Below are positions 52,573 to 60,790 of a stretch of DNA of 60,790 nt, in pieces (the first letter of the stretch is position 1; each line of letters opens with the position of its first letter). Position numbers and translations under genes: made by a program. This DNA is from Rhodocyclaceae bacterium (lineage in GTDB: Bacteria; Pseudomonadota; Gammaproteobacteria; Burkholderiales; Rhodocyclaceae), in the NCBI GenBank assembly GCA_030682175.1, contig JAUXOM010000046.1, positions 1-60,790 of the forward strand, written 5' to 3'. The notes beneath the pieces are model-generated. The model made no database searches. It saw only the letters and a list, made by a program, of their open reading frames with translations, and was not told where the DNA came from.

Positions 52573-53819
52573 AACTTGGCCCCACTGGCTGGCTTGCCGC
52601 TGCCCACGCCCACCGGAACGACTTCCCTGACGTGGGCGGCAACCAGTTGTGCAAATGCCGCATCATTGATGTGGTACGGCACGCGCACCAGCCGATGCAG
52701 ATCGCTGGTGACGAAGGCTGCCTCGATGGCCGCGAAGAGTGCCGCGTCGGCCTGTGGATCGTGAAACACCTGGCCGGGCGCATCGATGGCGGACAAGCCG
52801 CCTTCCGGCAACAGCCAGCGCACCGGACCGGGGGAGGCATTCAGCTTGGTGGCGATCCAGGTGCCGATGCGCGCAAGTTCCTCGGCGGTGGTGCGCATCA
52901 GGGTGACATTGGCATTGTGCGAATGCAGCAAGCGGTCCCGGTAGCGCTGCGGTACGGTGTCGAGCGCCCAGAAGTTCACCATGTCGAGGGCGCCGCAGGA
53001 GCCCACCCAGGGAATGCCGGTGCGTACGATGGCATCGAAGCGCTCGCTACCTGCGCTGCAGACGCCGCCAAGCATGAAATCGGCAGCTTCGGTGGTGGTC
53101 ACATCGACCACGCCGCACAGCATGCCGGCGGAGACCAGCGCCTCCATGGCGCGCCCGCCGGTCCCGGTGGCGTGAAAGACCTGGCAGTCGAACACGTCGG
53201 CCAGCTCCGCGGAAACCTGCTGGACGCAGGGCGTGGTCACGCCGAACATGGTGAAGCCCAGGGCCGGCTTGAGATCCTGGGCCGGCGGTACGATGTGCTG
53301 GATCATCCCGGCCATGGCATGAGCGGCGTTGCCAAGAATCACGGAAGAGAGATGGTTGAGACCGGCGATGTCGGTGACGGGAAACAGCATCATGATGTCG
53401 GACACATCGACGTAGGGGGCCGTATTTCCCGAGGCGAGCGTGGATACCATCAGTTTGGGTACGCCGAGAGGCTGATCGCGCATCGCCGGCGTGATCAGTG
53501 CGGTTCCACCCGAGCCGCCCAGGCCGATGATGCCGGCGATGTCCTTGCGGCCCGCCATGAAGGCGCGCAAGGCGACCGTCATCGCGGTAACCGCCTGGCC
53601 GCGATCGCTGCATTCCAGTACGGCGGCAGCACCAGCGGGATGGCAGGCGGCGACAGCGCGGGCAGAGAATTCGAGATTCGTTTCCGCGCTGCGCGTGCCG
53701 ACATCGACACGCACGGTGGGCAGGCCGGCGGCGCGGATCAGATCGCTGACGTATTGCAGTTCGGCTGCCTTGGTATCGAAGGTACCGATTACATACGCGG
53801 CCCGGGGGGTGGTGGTCAT
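52569..53819 (-). CDS. UPF0261/Tm-1-like ATP-binding domain protein
   Basis: This 416-residue protein is homologous to the N-terminal half of the plant Tm-1 protein (UPF0261). Signatures are AAYVIGTFDTKAAELQYV, GIIGLGGSGGTALITPAM, PKLMVSTLASGNTAPYV and SDIMMLFPVTDIAGLN. Tm-1 binds ATP and inhibits tobamovirus replication in tomato; the bacterial role is not known. The gene for the C-terminal half lies next to it, 23 bp upstream. It overlaps livM by 4 bp. Confidence 0.9.
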   Translation of the reverse strand: MTTTPRAAYVIGTFDTKAAELQYVSDLIRAAGLPTVRVDVGTRSAETNLEFSARAVAACHPAGAAAVLECSDRGQAVTAMTVALRAFMAGRKDIAGIIGLGGSGGTALITPAMRDQPLGVPKLMVSTLASGNTAPYVDVSDIMMLFPVTDIAGLNHLSSVILGNAAHAMAGMIQHIVPPAQDLKPALGFTMFGVTTPCVQQVSAELADVFDCQVFHATGTGGRAMEALVSAGMLCGVVDVTTTEAADFMLGGVCSAGSERFDAIVRTGIPWVGSCGALDMVNFWALDTVPQRYRDRLLHSHNANVTLMRTTAEELARIGTWIATKLNASPGPVRWLLPEGGLSAIDAPGQVFHDPQADAALFAAIEAAFVTSDLHRLVRVPYHINDAAFAQLVAAHVREVVPVGVGSGKPASGAKF

Positions 53820-53842
53820 GGGCAGGGTTCGCTCCAGGTGCT

Positions 53843-54682
53843 TCAGCCGCGGGACGCCCGCAGTTCCTTGAATGTCTTGATGTGGTTGGTCATGGCGACC
53901 TCGGTGGGCAGCCGCTCCATGCTGCTGGCGCCGTAGAAGCCGTTGCAGTGCTGGCTGTGGTCCAGGACGTAACGCACATCATCCGGTCCCGAGATCGGCC
54001 CGCCATGCGCGATCACGATCACGTCCTTGCGGATCCGCCGCGCGGCCTCAGCCCATTCGTCGATCAGCTGAACGGAAGTCTCCAGAGTCTTGGCGCTGGT
54101 GGCGCCTATGGTTCCGCCGACGGTGACCCCCATGTGGGGCACAATGAAGTCGGCACCCGCCTTGGTCATCTCGACAGCTTCCTCGGCGCTGAACACATAG
54201 GGCGTGGTCAGCATATCGAGTTCGTGCGCCTGGCGGATCATGTCGATTTCGCTGGCGAAGTTGATGCCCGTCTCTTCGAGGCTGATCCGGAATGTCCCGT
54301 CGATCAGCCCGATGGTCGGGAAGTTCTGCACTCCGGAGAAACCGAGATCCTTCAACTGGCGCAGAAACACCGGCATGATCACAAACGGGTCGGTGCCGTT
54401 CACACCGGCAATCACCGGGGTGCGTTTCGCTACCGGCAACACTTCGACCGCCATCTCCAGCACGATCTCGTTGGCATTGCCGTAAGCCAGCAAACCCGCG
54501 GAAGAGGCGCGCCCCGCCATACGGTAACGGCCCGAGTTGTAGATGACGATCAGGTCGATACCCCCGGCCTCCTCGCACTTTGCAGACAGCCCGGTGCCGG
54601 CACCGCCACCAATGATCGGGATGCGCTGGCTCACCATTTCCTGGAAGCGCGTCATCAGATCCTTACGTTCGAATCGGGGCAT
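53843..54682 (-). CDS. Tm-1 C-terminal-like TIM-barrel protein (PEP hydrolase-like family)
   Basis: This 279-residue protein resembles the C-terminal TIM-barrel half of Tm-1, often named phosphoenolpyruvate hydrolase family. Signatures are [46 protein letters not shown], and [14 protein letters not shown]. The start at 54682 has an AGGAGGAA site. It is the first gene of the operon with the UPF0261 gene and the ABC transporter, which suggests a substrate uptake and processing pathway. The substrate is unknown. Confidence 0.9.
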   Translation of the reverse strand: MPRFERKDLMTRFQEMVSQRIPIIGGGAGTGLSAKCEEAGGIDLIVIYNSGRYRMAGRASSAGLLAYGNANEIVLEMAVEVLPVAKRTPVIAGVNGTDPFVIMPVFLRQLKDLGFSGVQNFPTIGLIDGTFRISLEETGINFASEIDMIRQAHELDMLTTPYVFSAEEAVEMTKAGADFIVPHMGVTVGGTIGATSAKTLETSVQLIDEWAEAARRIRKDVIVIAHGGPISGPDDVRYVLDHSQHCNGFYGASSMERLPTEVAMTNHIKTFKELRASRG

Positions 54683-54758
54683 GGCTATTCCTCCTGAACC
54701 CGTGGCTGAATGTGTAAGATGGCGCGCCAATGGTAGGCCTTGACACGAACCTCGCTCC

Positions 54759-55616
54759 ATGGGTACAAGACACCAGATGCTACGCGAAACACACATTCTC
54801 GGACCGGACACGCTGCAGTACATCGTCCGCGGCGAAAGCTGTCCGGCCCTGCACAGCAACAACATCGCGCACGTGGGTGTCGGCGACGCCACGGCTCCGC
54901 TGCAAATCATTCGCACCCATCTGAGCGGCGCCTATTTGCATGGGACCATCGGTGGTGAAGGGCGCATGCTGCTCGATGGGCGCTGGCAAACCCACCTACC
55001 CGGCAAGATGTCACTGGCGCCGGCGCATGTGCTGCATGCCTTTCAGGGAATTCCGGGCCTGCGCTGGCAGTACTGCTGGGTGCGTTACACCCCCGAGTCG
55101 CCCAGGTCGACACCTTCGACGATGGCTCCGGTCATGGCCGACTTCGACGCCAGGCCGCTGTGGCACGCCATCATGGGCCTCTACTTCGAAATCCAGCGGG
55201 CCGGTGACGCGGGCAGTTGTCAACTCTGGGTCGATGCCATCGAGCGCTATGTCGAACGCTTTGTCGCGCCCTGGCAGGAGGAGAAACGGTTGCTGACCCT
55301 CTGGAACACGGTTCAGGCCGATCTGGCGCGGCCCTGGCTGCTGGAAGAACTCGCCGGCCTGGCCAGGATCAGCAACGAGCACCTGCGGCGGCTTTGTCAG
55401 GGCAGTCTGGGGCGCAGCCCGATGCAGCAGCTTGCCCACCTGCGCGTCCAGCATGCCGCCCATCTGCTGGCAACCACCACGTCCAAGATCGATGCCATCG
55501 CGCAAATGGTCGGCTACACCAGCCCGTTCGCCTTTTCCAACACATTCAAGCGAATGACCGGGTTCCGTCCCTCGACCTACCGTACCAGACAGGCGCACGG
55601 GAAACGCCCGGCCTGA
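54759..55616 (+). CDS. AraC-family transcriptional regulator
   Basis: This 285-residue regulator has an N-terminal cupin-like sensing domain ([33 protein letters not shown]) and a C-terminal AraC helix-turn-helix pair ([40 protein letters not shown]). It is divergent from the Tm-1-like/ABC operon across a 76-bp gap and is the likely local regulator. The ATG at 54759 or 54777 may be used. Confidence 0.9.
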   Translation: MGTRHQMLRETHILGPDTLQYIVRGESCPALHSNNIAHVGVGDATAPLQIIRTHLSGAYLHGTIGGEGRMLLDGRWQTHLPGKMSLAPAHVLHAFQGIPGLRWQYCWVRYTPESPRSTPSTMAPVMADFDARPLWHAIMGLYFEIQRAGDAGSCQLWVDAIERYVERFVAPWQEEKRLLTLWNTVQADLARPWLLEELAGLARISNEHLRRLCQGSLGRSPMQQLAHLRVQHAAHLLATTTSKIDAIAQMVGYTSPFAFSNTFKRMTGFRPSTYRTRQAHGKRPA

Positions 55617-55678
55617 AGGAGACAAGCCCGACATAACAAACTCCATCGCGCCCTGAAGCGGGATTTCAGAGGGGGCTG

Positions 55679-55715
55679 AGCTGCCTTGTTTCGCAACAAA
55701 GCGAAACCGGCAGCT
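55679..55715. terminator. Hairpin between convergent araC-type and phoR genes
   Basis: AGCTGCC (55679-55685) pairs with GGCAGCT (55709-55715), and inside GTTTCGC pairs with GCGAAAC. The 14-bp stem has a small internal loop but no T tract. It lies 3 bp from the phoR stop, so it may stop transcription from both sides. Confidence 0.5.
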
Positions 55716-55717
55716 GA

Positions 55718-57013
55718 TTATTGAATTCGCCGTGCCGGAAATATCGCCGCAAAGGTACTGCCCACCCCCAGCTTGCTCTCGATTTTCAGTGTGGCCTGAT
55801 GGCGCTCCAGCACATGCTTGACTATCGCCAAGCCAAGTCCCGTGCCACCAGAGTCACGCGAACGCCCCCGATCGACACGGTAAAACCGTTCCGTCAAACG
55901 CGGCACATCTTGCGATGCGATGCCGATGCCGCTATCGGTAACCGAAAAAAACGCGCCACCATCCGCCTGCTTGCGCCATGCCAACCTGACCTCCCCGCCC
56001 TCCGGGGTATAGCGCACGGCATTGCTGGCCAGATTGCCAAAGGCACTATGGAGCTCGCGGCTGTTGCCTGTCAAGGTGGCCGGACCACTGTTATCCAGGG
56101 TGATGACATGCCGGCCCGCCGACAAGGCCTGGGTGTCTTCCTTGACGCCGGCAAGCAATGCCGCGACGCAGACCGCATCCTGCGGCGGTGCTGCATCGTT
56201 CTCCAGGGACGACAGCATCAGCAAATCCTCGATGAGTCGCTGCATGCGATGAGCGTACTCCAGCGCCGTCTCGAGATAGTGTGCCATTTCCCCGGGCGTG
56301 GCATTGGCCATGCCGTCCTGTGCCGTTTCAAGAAAACCGAGCACCACGGTCAGTGGCGTGCGCATTTCATGGGAGACGTTGGCGACAAAATCGCTGCGCA
56401 CGGTTTCCAGCCGATCAAGTTGCGTCAGATCCTCGATCAAGAGCAATGCGCGCCCGGCGGAGAATGGCGTGCCACGAATCTGCAATACTCGGCCGCCGCT
56501 TCTGATGGGCCGAACCTGCAGCGGCGGGGGCAGCTCGCCTGTTTCGTTCTGCTTCTCAAGAAAGGCAATGAATTCAGGTTCGCGCACCAGATGCGAGACC
56601 GGCATGCCGATGTCGCTTTGGCTGTCGAGACCGAGCAGCATTTCGGCGCGCGGGTTCATCCATTCGATGTTGCGCCGCGGGTCGAGGATGACCACGCCCT
56701 CCGGCAAGGCTTCAGCGGCCAGGCGAAAACGCTCGCCCAATAGCCGCAACTCTTCCCGTTGATCGGCGGCCTTGCGGGCGCGGCGATGCAAAGCCAGGAA
56801 GACGCGCGACCAGCTGCCGCCCGCCTCGGGAACCGCGGTGTCCAACGGCTGCTCCGCCCAGCTGATCAGACGCCCGATTTGCCGTTCGTGACTGGCCAGT
56901 CGCCAGAGTGCCAGCGCGGCAACCGTGGCGAGCGCGGCCAATGGCCCGATGAAAAACCAGGTCGGCAATCCGATTGCCGCTAACCAGACGGCGGCAGTCA
57001 GCAGGCCGCTCAT
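55718..57013 (-). CDS. phoR: Phosphate regulon sensor kinase PhoR
   Basis: PhoR controls PhoB by phosphate status with the Pst/PhoU system. The 431-residue inner-membrane protein has an N-terminal hydrophobic hairpin (about 4-40), a PAS domain (LPEGVVILDPRRNIEWMNP), HisKA with SHEMRTPLTVVLGFLE, and HATPase ([31 protein letters not shown]). It overlaps phoB by 4 bp. Confidence 0.94.
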   Translation of the reverse strand: MSGLLTAAVWLAAIGLPTWFFIGPLAALATVAALALWRLASHERQIGRLISWAEQPLDTAVPEAGGSWSRVFLALHRRARKAADQREELRLLGERFRLAAEALPEGVVILDPRRNIEWMNPRAEMLLGLDSQSDIGMPVSHLVREPEFIAFLEKQNETGELPPPLQVRPIRSGGRVLQIRGTPFSAGRALLLIEDLTQLDRLETVRSDFVANVSHEMRTPLTVVLGFLETAQDGMANATPGEMAHYLETALEYAHRMQRLIEDLLMLSSLENDAAPPQDAVCVAALLAGVKEDTQALSAGRHVITLDNSGPATLTGNSRELHSAFGNLASNAVRYTPEGGEVRLAWRKQADGGAFFSVTDSGIGIASQDVPRLTERFYRVDRGRSRDSGGTGLGLAIVKHVLERHQATLKIESKLGVGSTFAAIFPARRIQ

Positions 57014-57702
57014 CCGCTTTCTGTCGAAAAACGATAGCCGCTGCCGCGTACGGTCTGCACCAGTCTGTCGAGCCCGGAAGGTTCAAGCGCCGCGCGTAGC
57101 CGGCGGATATGCACATCAACGGTGCGCTCCTCGACATACACATGATCGCCCCAGACCTGATCGAGCAGCTGATCGCGCGAGTGCACGCGGGAAGCATGCG
57201 TCATCAGAAAGTGCAGCAAACGGAATTCAGTGGGCCCGAGACTGACCGGTTTGCCGGCCGCCATGACCCGGTGTGCCACCGGATCCAGTTTCAACTCTCC
57301 CGCCTCGACCACATCCGCGCTGGCTTGGGGGCGGCCGCGGCGCAGTACCGCCTGGATGCGCGCCAGCAGTTCACGCGGCGAAAACGGCTTGGTGACATAA
57401 TCATCGGCACCGCTTTCGAGACCGTTAATGCGGTCGCGCTCCTCGCCGCGCGCGGTCAGCATGATGATCGGCACATGCTTGGTGCGGGGGTCGGCACGCA
57501 ACTTGCGCGCACATTCAAGTCCGCTCATGCCGGGTAGCATCCAGTCGAGCAGAATGAGATCGGGCAGGGCCGCCCTGATTTGTCGCAGCGCGTCCTCGGC
57601 ATCCAGCGCTGCGTTGACCGTATGACCGTGGCGACGCAGGTTCGTCGCGATCAATGCCTGGATCGCCGGCTCGTCTTCAACAACCAATATGGATGCGGTC
57701 AT
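57010..57702 (-). CDS. phoB: Phosphate regulon response regulator PhoB
   Basis: PhoB activates the Pho regulon. The 230-residue protein has a receiver with D53 in LILLDWMLPGMSG and K in the region DDYVTKPFSPRELLARI, then an OmpR-type winged helix (LGPTEFRLLHFLMTHASRVH, RTVDVHIRRLRAAL). The ATG at 57702 gives the normal MTASILVVEDE start; an upstream open frame is ignored. A candidate Pho box lies 45 bp upstream. Confidence 0.95.
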   Translation of the reverse strand: MTASILVVEDEPAIQALIATNLRRHGHTVNAALDAEDALRQIRAALPDLILLDWMLPGMSGLECARKLRADPRTKHVPIIMLTARGEERDRINGLESGADDYVTKPFSPRELLARIQAVLRRGRPQASADVVEAGELKLDPVAHRVMAAGKPVSLGPTEFRLLHFLMTHASRVHSRDQLLDQVWGDHVYVEERTVDVHIRRLRAALEPSGLDRLVQTVRGSGYRFSTESG

Positions 57703-57746
57703 ACAAATGCTCGTGATATAAGGTATGTAAAGTCTATTGCAGACAG

Positions 57747-57764
57747 GTGATGTTTTTGTGACAG
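57747..57764 (-). promoter_or_regulatory. Candidate Pho box upstream of phoB
   Basis: On the minus strand CTGTCAC, AAAA and ACATCAC form an 18-bp site; the first half matches the CTGTCAY consensus fully and the second half at 4 of 7 positions. The spacing of 11 bp between repeats is correct. It would allow phoBR autoregulation. Confidence 0.5.
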
Positions 57765-57860
57765 TTGCACGGCGGATCCGCTCGGTGCGGCCAAAGCCTT
57801 GCGCTATGATAGACGGCCCCAATATGTGGCAGGTTAGCAACCAGATCCCGAAAGTACATC

Positions 57861-58283
57861 ATGGCCGGACTCGACAAGACCATTCCCAGCATTACCGAAA
57901 TCAAATTGCACCAGAAATCGCGCGAAATGGAGCTTTCCTTTTCCGATGGCAGCAATTTTCGCTTGTCCTTTGAATTTTTACGGGTCAACTCCCCTTCGGC
58001 AGAAGTTCGCGGCCATGGGCCCGGCCAGGAAACCCTGCAAACCGGCAAGCGCGATGTCGACATCAAGGCGCTGGAACCGGTCGGCAATTATGCCGTTCTG
58101 CCGTTCTTCTCCGATGGCCACGATACGGGCATCTATTCGTGGGACCTGCTCTATCGACTCGGCAAGAATCACGATGCCCTGTGGGCGGATTATCTGACGC
58201 GCCTGGAAGCCGCTGGCGCCAGTCGCGATATCGACTCAACCACCCTGCCACCCAAGTCGGGCGGCAGTTGCAGTAAGCACTAA
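57861..58283 (+). CDS. DUF971 (GBBH-like N-terminal domain) protein
   Basis: This 140-residue protein is of the DUF971 family, a zinc-binding-like domain also found at the N-terminus of gamma-butyrobetaine hydroxylase. The pattern [54 protein letters not shown] and [12 protein letters not shown] fits. It precedes ubiE by 17 bp, as in many betaproteobacteria. The function is unknown. Confidence 0.9.
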   Translation: MAGLDKTIPSITEIKLHQKSREMELSFSDGSNFRLSFEFLRVNSPSAEVRGHGPGQETLQTGKRDVDIKALEPVGNYAVLPFFSDGHDTGIYSWDLLYRLGKNHDALWADYLTRLEAAGASRDIDSTTLPPKSGGSCSKH

Positions 58284-58300
58284 CTGTTTGCAGGAAAACC

Positions 58301-59116
58301 ATGCCGGAAACCCATAAGCAAAACGCCGGGCCGCCCCAAGATTTGCCTGGCCCTCTGGGGGGAGGACGCGGCGAGGCTGCGGCTACGGGGGCGACCCATT
58401 TTGGCTTTGAAACAGTCCCTGAAGGTGAAAAAGCCCGGCGGGTCAAAGGTGTCTTTTCTTCGGTCGCCGACAAATATGACCTGATGAACGATGTGATGTC
58501 GGCTGGTCTGCACCGGCTGTGGAAGGCTTTCACCATTCAGGTCGCCGGCGCCCGCGCCGGCGAACGTGTCCTCGATATTGCCGGCGGCACCGGTGATCTT
58601 GCCAGCGCTTTCCGCAAGCAGGTCGGGCCGACGGGAGAAGTCTGGCTCACCGACATCAACAACGCCATGCTTACCCATGGCCGCGACCGCCTGCTCGACG
58701 AAGGCCGGCTTGGTCCGGTAGCGCAGTGCGATGCCGAAAAACTGCCCTTCCCCGACAACTACTTCGACATCGTTACCGTCGCTTTCGGCCTCCGGAACAT
58801 GACGCACAAAGAGCAAGCGCTCACTGAGATGCGGCGCGTTCTGCGGCCGGGTGGCCGGCTTTTTGTTTTAGAGTTCTCGAAGATCTGGGAACCGCTAACC
58901 CCAGTCTACGATTTCTATTCCTTTAAGGTGTTGCCGTGGTTGGGCAAGAAAATTGTGGACGACGCCGACAGTTACCGCTATCTTGCTGAATCGATTCGCA
59001 TGCATCCGGATCAGGAAACTTTGAAAGGCATGATGGAACAAGCCGGCCTTTCCCGGGTCAACTATTTCAATCTGACGACGGGCGTAGTTGCCCTGCATCG
59101 GGGTTACAAGATCTGA
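58301..59116 (+). CDS. ubiE: UbiE C-methyltransferase with repeat-derived N-terminus
   Basis: UbiE methylates the ring in ubiquinone (and menaquinone) synthesis. The 271-residue protein has [40 protein letters not shown], the SAM loop [11 protein letters not shown] and [17 protein letters not shown]. About 20 residues near the start ([20 protein letters not shown]) come from a family-2 repeat; E. coli UbiE lacks these. The frame and core are intact. It is the second gene of an operon with DUF971, a Tim44-like protein and ubiJ. Confidence 0.94.
   Translation: MPETHKQNAGPPQDLPGPLGGGRGEAAATGATHFGFETVPEGEKARRVKGVFSSVADKYDLMNDVMSAGLHRLWKAFTIQVAGARAGERVLDIAGGTGDLASAFRKQVGPTGEVWLTDINNAMLTHGRDRLLDEGRLGPVAQCDAEKLPFPDNYFDIVTVAFGLRNMTHKEQALTEMRRVLRPGGRLFVLEFSKIWEPLTPVYDFYSFKVLPWLGKKIVDDADSYRYLAESIRMHPDQETLKGMMEQAGLSRVNYFNLTTGVVALHRGYKI
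58319..58380 (-). repeat. Family-2 repeat at the 5' end of ubiE
   Basis: ACGCCGGGCCGCCCCAAG, then CCTGGCCCTCTGGGGGGAG, is the reverse complement of the repeat at the recX start. The stem GCAAA/TTTGC flanks the loop with a mismatch next to it. It is read in frame into the UbiE N-terminus. Confidence 0.8.
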
Positions 59117-59131
59117 AACCAAGGAGAAACA

Positions 59132-60016
59132 ATGAAGCTCTCGCTTATAACCATGATTACTGCCGCCACAACCTTCATCGGTCTCGGCATCGCTTCCACC
59201 GAAGCTGAAGCCAAGCGGCTGGGGGGCGGCAAATCCACCGGCATGACGCGTAGCGCCACACCACCTCCACCTCAGGCCGTGCCGCCCAAGACTGCCACCG
59301 CAGCTCCCGCAGCGGCTGCCGCACCCGCCGCCGCCGCCGCCGCAGGCAAGCGCAGCTGGCTTGGCCCCATTGCCGGCCTGGCTGCCGGCCTTGGTCTGGT
59401 CGCCCTGCTTTCCCACTTCGGTCTGGGCGAGGGAGTAGCCAACTTTCTGATGATCGCTTTCTTTGTCATAGCCGCGATCTTTCTGGTGCGCTTCCTGATG
59501 AACCGCTTCATGGGGCAGGGCAGACCGCAACTGGCCGGCGCCAACAACGTCGGCGGGCGTGTCGATCCGATGCACTTCGAAGCCGCAAAAGTCGGCGCTG
59601 GCGGGACGGCGCCAGCTGCAGGAATGGCCTCGACCTCCAACATTCCCGTCGATTTCGACGTCGAGGGCTTCTTGCGTCAGGCCAAGCTCAATTTCATCCG
59701 CCTGCAGGCAGCCAATGACCGCGGCGACATGGACGACATCAAGAGCTTCACCTCTCCGGAGGTCTTTGCCGAAATCCAGATGCAGTACGAGGAGCGTGAC
59801 CGCGCCCCGCAGCTGACCGATGTCACCCAGCTGGATGCCAGCCTGATCGAAGTGGTCACGGAAGACGATCAGCACATTGTGAGCGTACATTTCCATGGCC
59901 TGCTGAGCGAAGAGGCCGGTGCCACACCCGCCCCCTTCGGCGAGATCTGGCATCTGACCAAGCCGGTCAATGGCAGCCGCGGTTGGCTGGTGGCAGGCAT
60001 CCAGCAGCTCGCCTGA
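59132..60016 (+). CDS. Tim44-like domain membrane protein with repeat-derived linker
   Basis: This 294-residue protein has a signal-like N-terminus (MKLSLITMITAATTFIGLG), an Ala/Pro-rich linker, two membrane segments (IAGLAAGLGLVALLSHFGLG and VANFLMIAFFVIAAIFLVRF) and a C-terminal Tim44-like domain (DVEGFLRQAKLNFIRLQAAN, ASLIEVVTEDDQHIVSVHFH). Its role in bacteria is unknown. Residues 152-160 (KVGAGGTAP) are encoded by a family-1 core. It lies between ubiE and ubiJ. Confidence 0.9.
   Translation: MKLSLITMITAATTFIGLGIASTEAEAKRLGGGKSTGMTRSATPPPPQAVPPKTATAAPAAAAAPAAAAAAGKRSWLGPIAGLAAGLGLVALLSHFGLGEGVANFLMIAFFVIAAIFLVRFLMNRFMGQGRPQLAGANNVGGRVDPMHFEAAKVGAGGTAPAAGMASTSNIPVDFDVEGFLRQAKLNFIRLQAANDRGDMDDIKSFTSPEVFAEIQMQYEERDRAPQLTDVTQLDASLIEVVTEDDQHIVSVHFHGLLSEEAGATPAPFGEIWHLTKPVNGSRGWLVAGIQQLA
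59587..59611 (+). repeat. Family-1 repeat inside the Tim44-like gene
   Basis: An exact core, AAAAGTCGGCGCTGGCGGGA then CGGCG, is read in frame as AKVGAGGTAP. The orientation is the same as the gene, unlike the tcdA copy. Confidence 0.85.
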
Positions 60017-60025
60017 GCCCGCCGC

Positions 60026-60598
60026 GTGCTCGAAGCCGCGCTGCTGGCCGGCCTGAATCATCTGCTACAGGGGTCGGGTTGGGCAATTGCCCGCCTGACC
60101 CCCTTTGCCGGGCGCCGGGCGCGCTTCGAATTGCCGCCGTTTCATCTCGAACTGTGCGTCGCAGGCGACGGCCTGTTCGAATTGTCAGCCGACCCGGGCA
60201 AGCCTGATGTCGTGATCAGCCTGCCGGCCGAGACGCCCTTTCTCTTGCCGCAGGGACTCGCCAAGGTGGTATCCGTTGCCCATGTCGTCGGCAATGCCGA
60301 ATTCGCCACCGAGCTGTCCTTCATCTTTCGTCGCTTGCGCTGGGATGTCGAGGAAGACCTCTCGTCCATCGTCGGCGACATTGCTGCGCACCGCATGGTG
60401 CAGGGTGTCAATCAACTGGTCGCCTGGCATAAGCAGGCGGCGACACATTTTGCCCAAAACCTTGGCGAATACCTCGTGTACGAGAACCCGCTGCTGGTCG
60501 CGACCGGAGAGTTTGTTGCCTGGCGCGATGACATCAGCCGTTTTGGCGCTGACCTGTCAAGACTTGAAGCCAGGCTGGCGGCGCTCGCCACACCTTAA
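60026..60598 (+). CDS. ubiJ: UbiJ, SCP2-domain ubiquinone biosynthesis accessory protein
   Basis: UbiJ binds ubiquinone intermediates in the Ubi complex through an SCP2 lipid-binding domain. The 190-residue protein starts with GTG at 60026 (MLEAALLAGLNHLL) and has FELSADPGKPDVVISLPAET, FIFRRLRWDVEEDLSSIVGD and a helical C-terminus (ISRFGADLSRLEARLAAL). ubiE lies two genes upstream; ubiB usually follows but is not seen in this window. Confidence 0.92.
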   Translation: MLEAALLAGLNHLLQGSGWAIARLTPFAGRRARFELPPFHLELCVAGDGLFELSADPGKPDVVISLPAETPFLLPQGLAKVVSVAHVVGNAEFATELSFIFRRLRWDVEEDLSSIVGDIAAHRMVQGVNQLVAWHKQAATHFAQNLGEYLVYENPLLVATGEFVAWRDDISRFGADLSRLEARLAALATP

Positions 60599-60609
60599 CA
60601 GACACCGCA

Positions 60610-60640
60610 GCGTTTGCGCCGGGCCGTCCCAAGCAAACGC
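60610..60640 (-). repeat. Family-2 hairpin after ubiJ
   Basis: GCGTTTGC (60610-60617) and GCAAACGC (60633-60640) pair around GCCGGGCCGTCCCAA, the complement of the conserved loop with one change. The stem equals that at 34593-34623. It begins 12 bp after the ubiJ stop and may act as a transcript end. Confidence 0.8.
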
Positions 60641-60760
60641 GGCCCGCGGCGGTAGTGTGCCGACTTATGTGCAAAAGCGTCTGCAGTAGGAAGCAGGCGG
60701 GTGGTCATGGTAAGAGGTTGATTGTCGAGATCGACCTTAACCCCCTTGGGAGGACAAACC

Positions 60761-60790
60761 ATGACCACGAGGAAGCGTAATACGAAGTTG
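60761..60790 (+). CDS. Start of a CDS cut by the window end
   Basis: An ATG at 60761 with a strong GGGAGGA site 6 nt upstream begins MTTRKRNTKL and runs off the window. Ten codons are too few to assign a family. The 162-bp gap before it holds a family-2 hairpin, and the context suggests a new transcription unit. Confidence 0.5.
   Translation, partial: MTTRKRNTKL

Overview
This GC-rich window looks like the chromosome of a facultatively autotrophic betaproteobacterium, probably near the Rhodocyclales/Sterolibacteriaceae. That placement is inferred from gene content and order: form IA and form II RuBisCO, a PEP-CTERM protein, lptB-rpoN-hpf-ptsN-hprK, ubiE-Tim44-ubiJ, and MidA-RecX. No rRNA or tRNA gene and no CRISPR array was seen.

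Layout. (1) 1-11.8 kb is a carbon-fixation island: end of cbbL, cbbS, a terminator, cbbQ1-cbbO1, two small unknown genes, divergent cbbR, cbbY, cbbM, and cbbQ2-cbbO2. Each RuBisCO form thus has its own CbbQ/CbbO activase pair, and two promoters carry the same CbbR-type operator. (2) 12-19.2 kb is mixed: a PEP-CTERM protein with a sigma-54-type promoter, photolyase, fructose-1,6-bisphosphatase, a CIA30-like protein, a DCC protein, Blc lipocalin, a DUF502 membrane protein and a thioesterase. (3) 19.4-29.6 kb is a signalling block: two TonB-dependent receptor/YfiR pairs, a CHASE8-like hybrid kinase with two receivers and an HPt, and an HDOD-REC-GGDEF protein. (4) 29.9-39.1 kb: nadA, a CDF transporter, glnA with an E. 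coli-like NtrC/sigma-54 promoter, ntrB-ntrC, a Na+/solute symporter and a PsiF-repeat protein. (5) 39.2-47.8 kb: ttcA/pteridine reductase/tcdA, then midA-recX-lptB-rpoN-hpf-ptsN-hprK. (6) 48-55.6 kb: a seven-gene operon joining a branched-chain-type ABC transporter to separate homologues of the two halves of plant Tm-1, with a divergent AraC-type regulator. (7) 55.7-60.8 kb: phoR-phoB, then DUF971, ubiE, a Tim44-like protein, ubiJ and the start of one more gene.

The most unusual feature cuts across the whole window. At least two dispersed repeat families occur, often inside genes. Family 1 (core AAAGTCGGCGCTGGCGGG, 13 copies found by eye) is read through in photolyase, TcdA, MidA, a Tim44-like protein and a CIA30-like protein, in different frames. 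Family 2 ends in a hairpin with a conserved 15-nt loop (TTGGGGCGGCCCGGC) and stems that change by compensating substitutions. One family-2 copy would pair with the Shine-Dalgarno of hpf, and two others encode the N-termini of RecX and UbiE. The best candidates for undescribed biology are these gene-invading repeats, the TonB/YfiR/CHASE8 kinase/HDOD-GGDEF module and the Tm-1-like ABC transporter operon. All calls come from reading the sequence; no database search was run.
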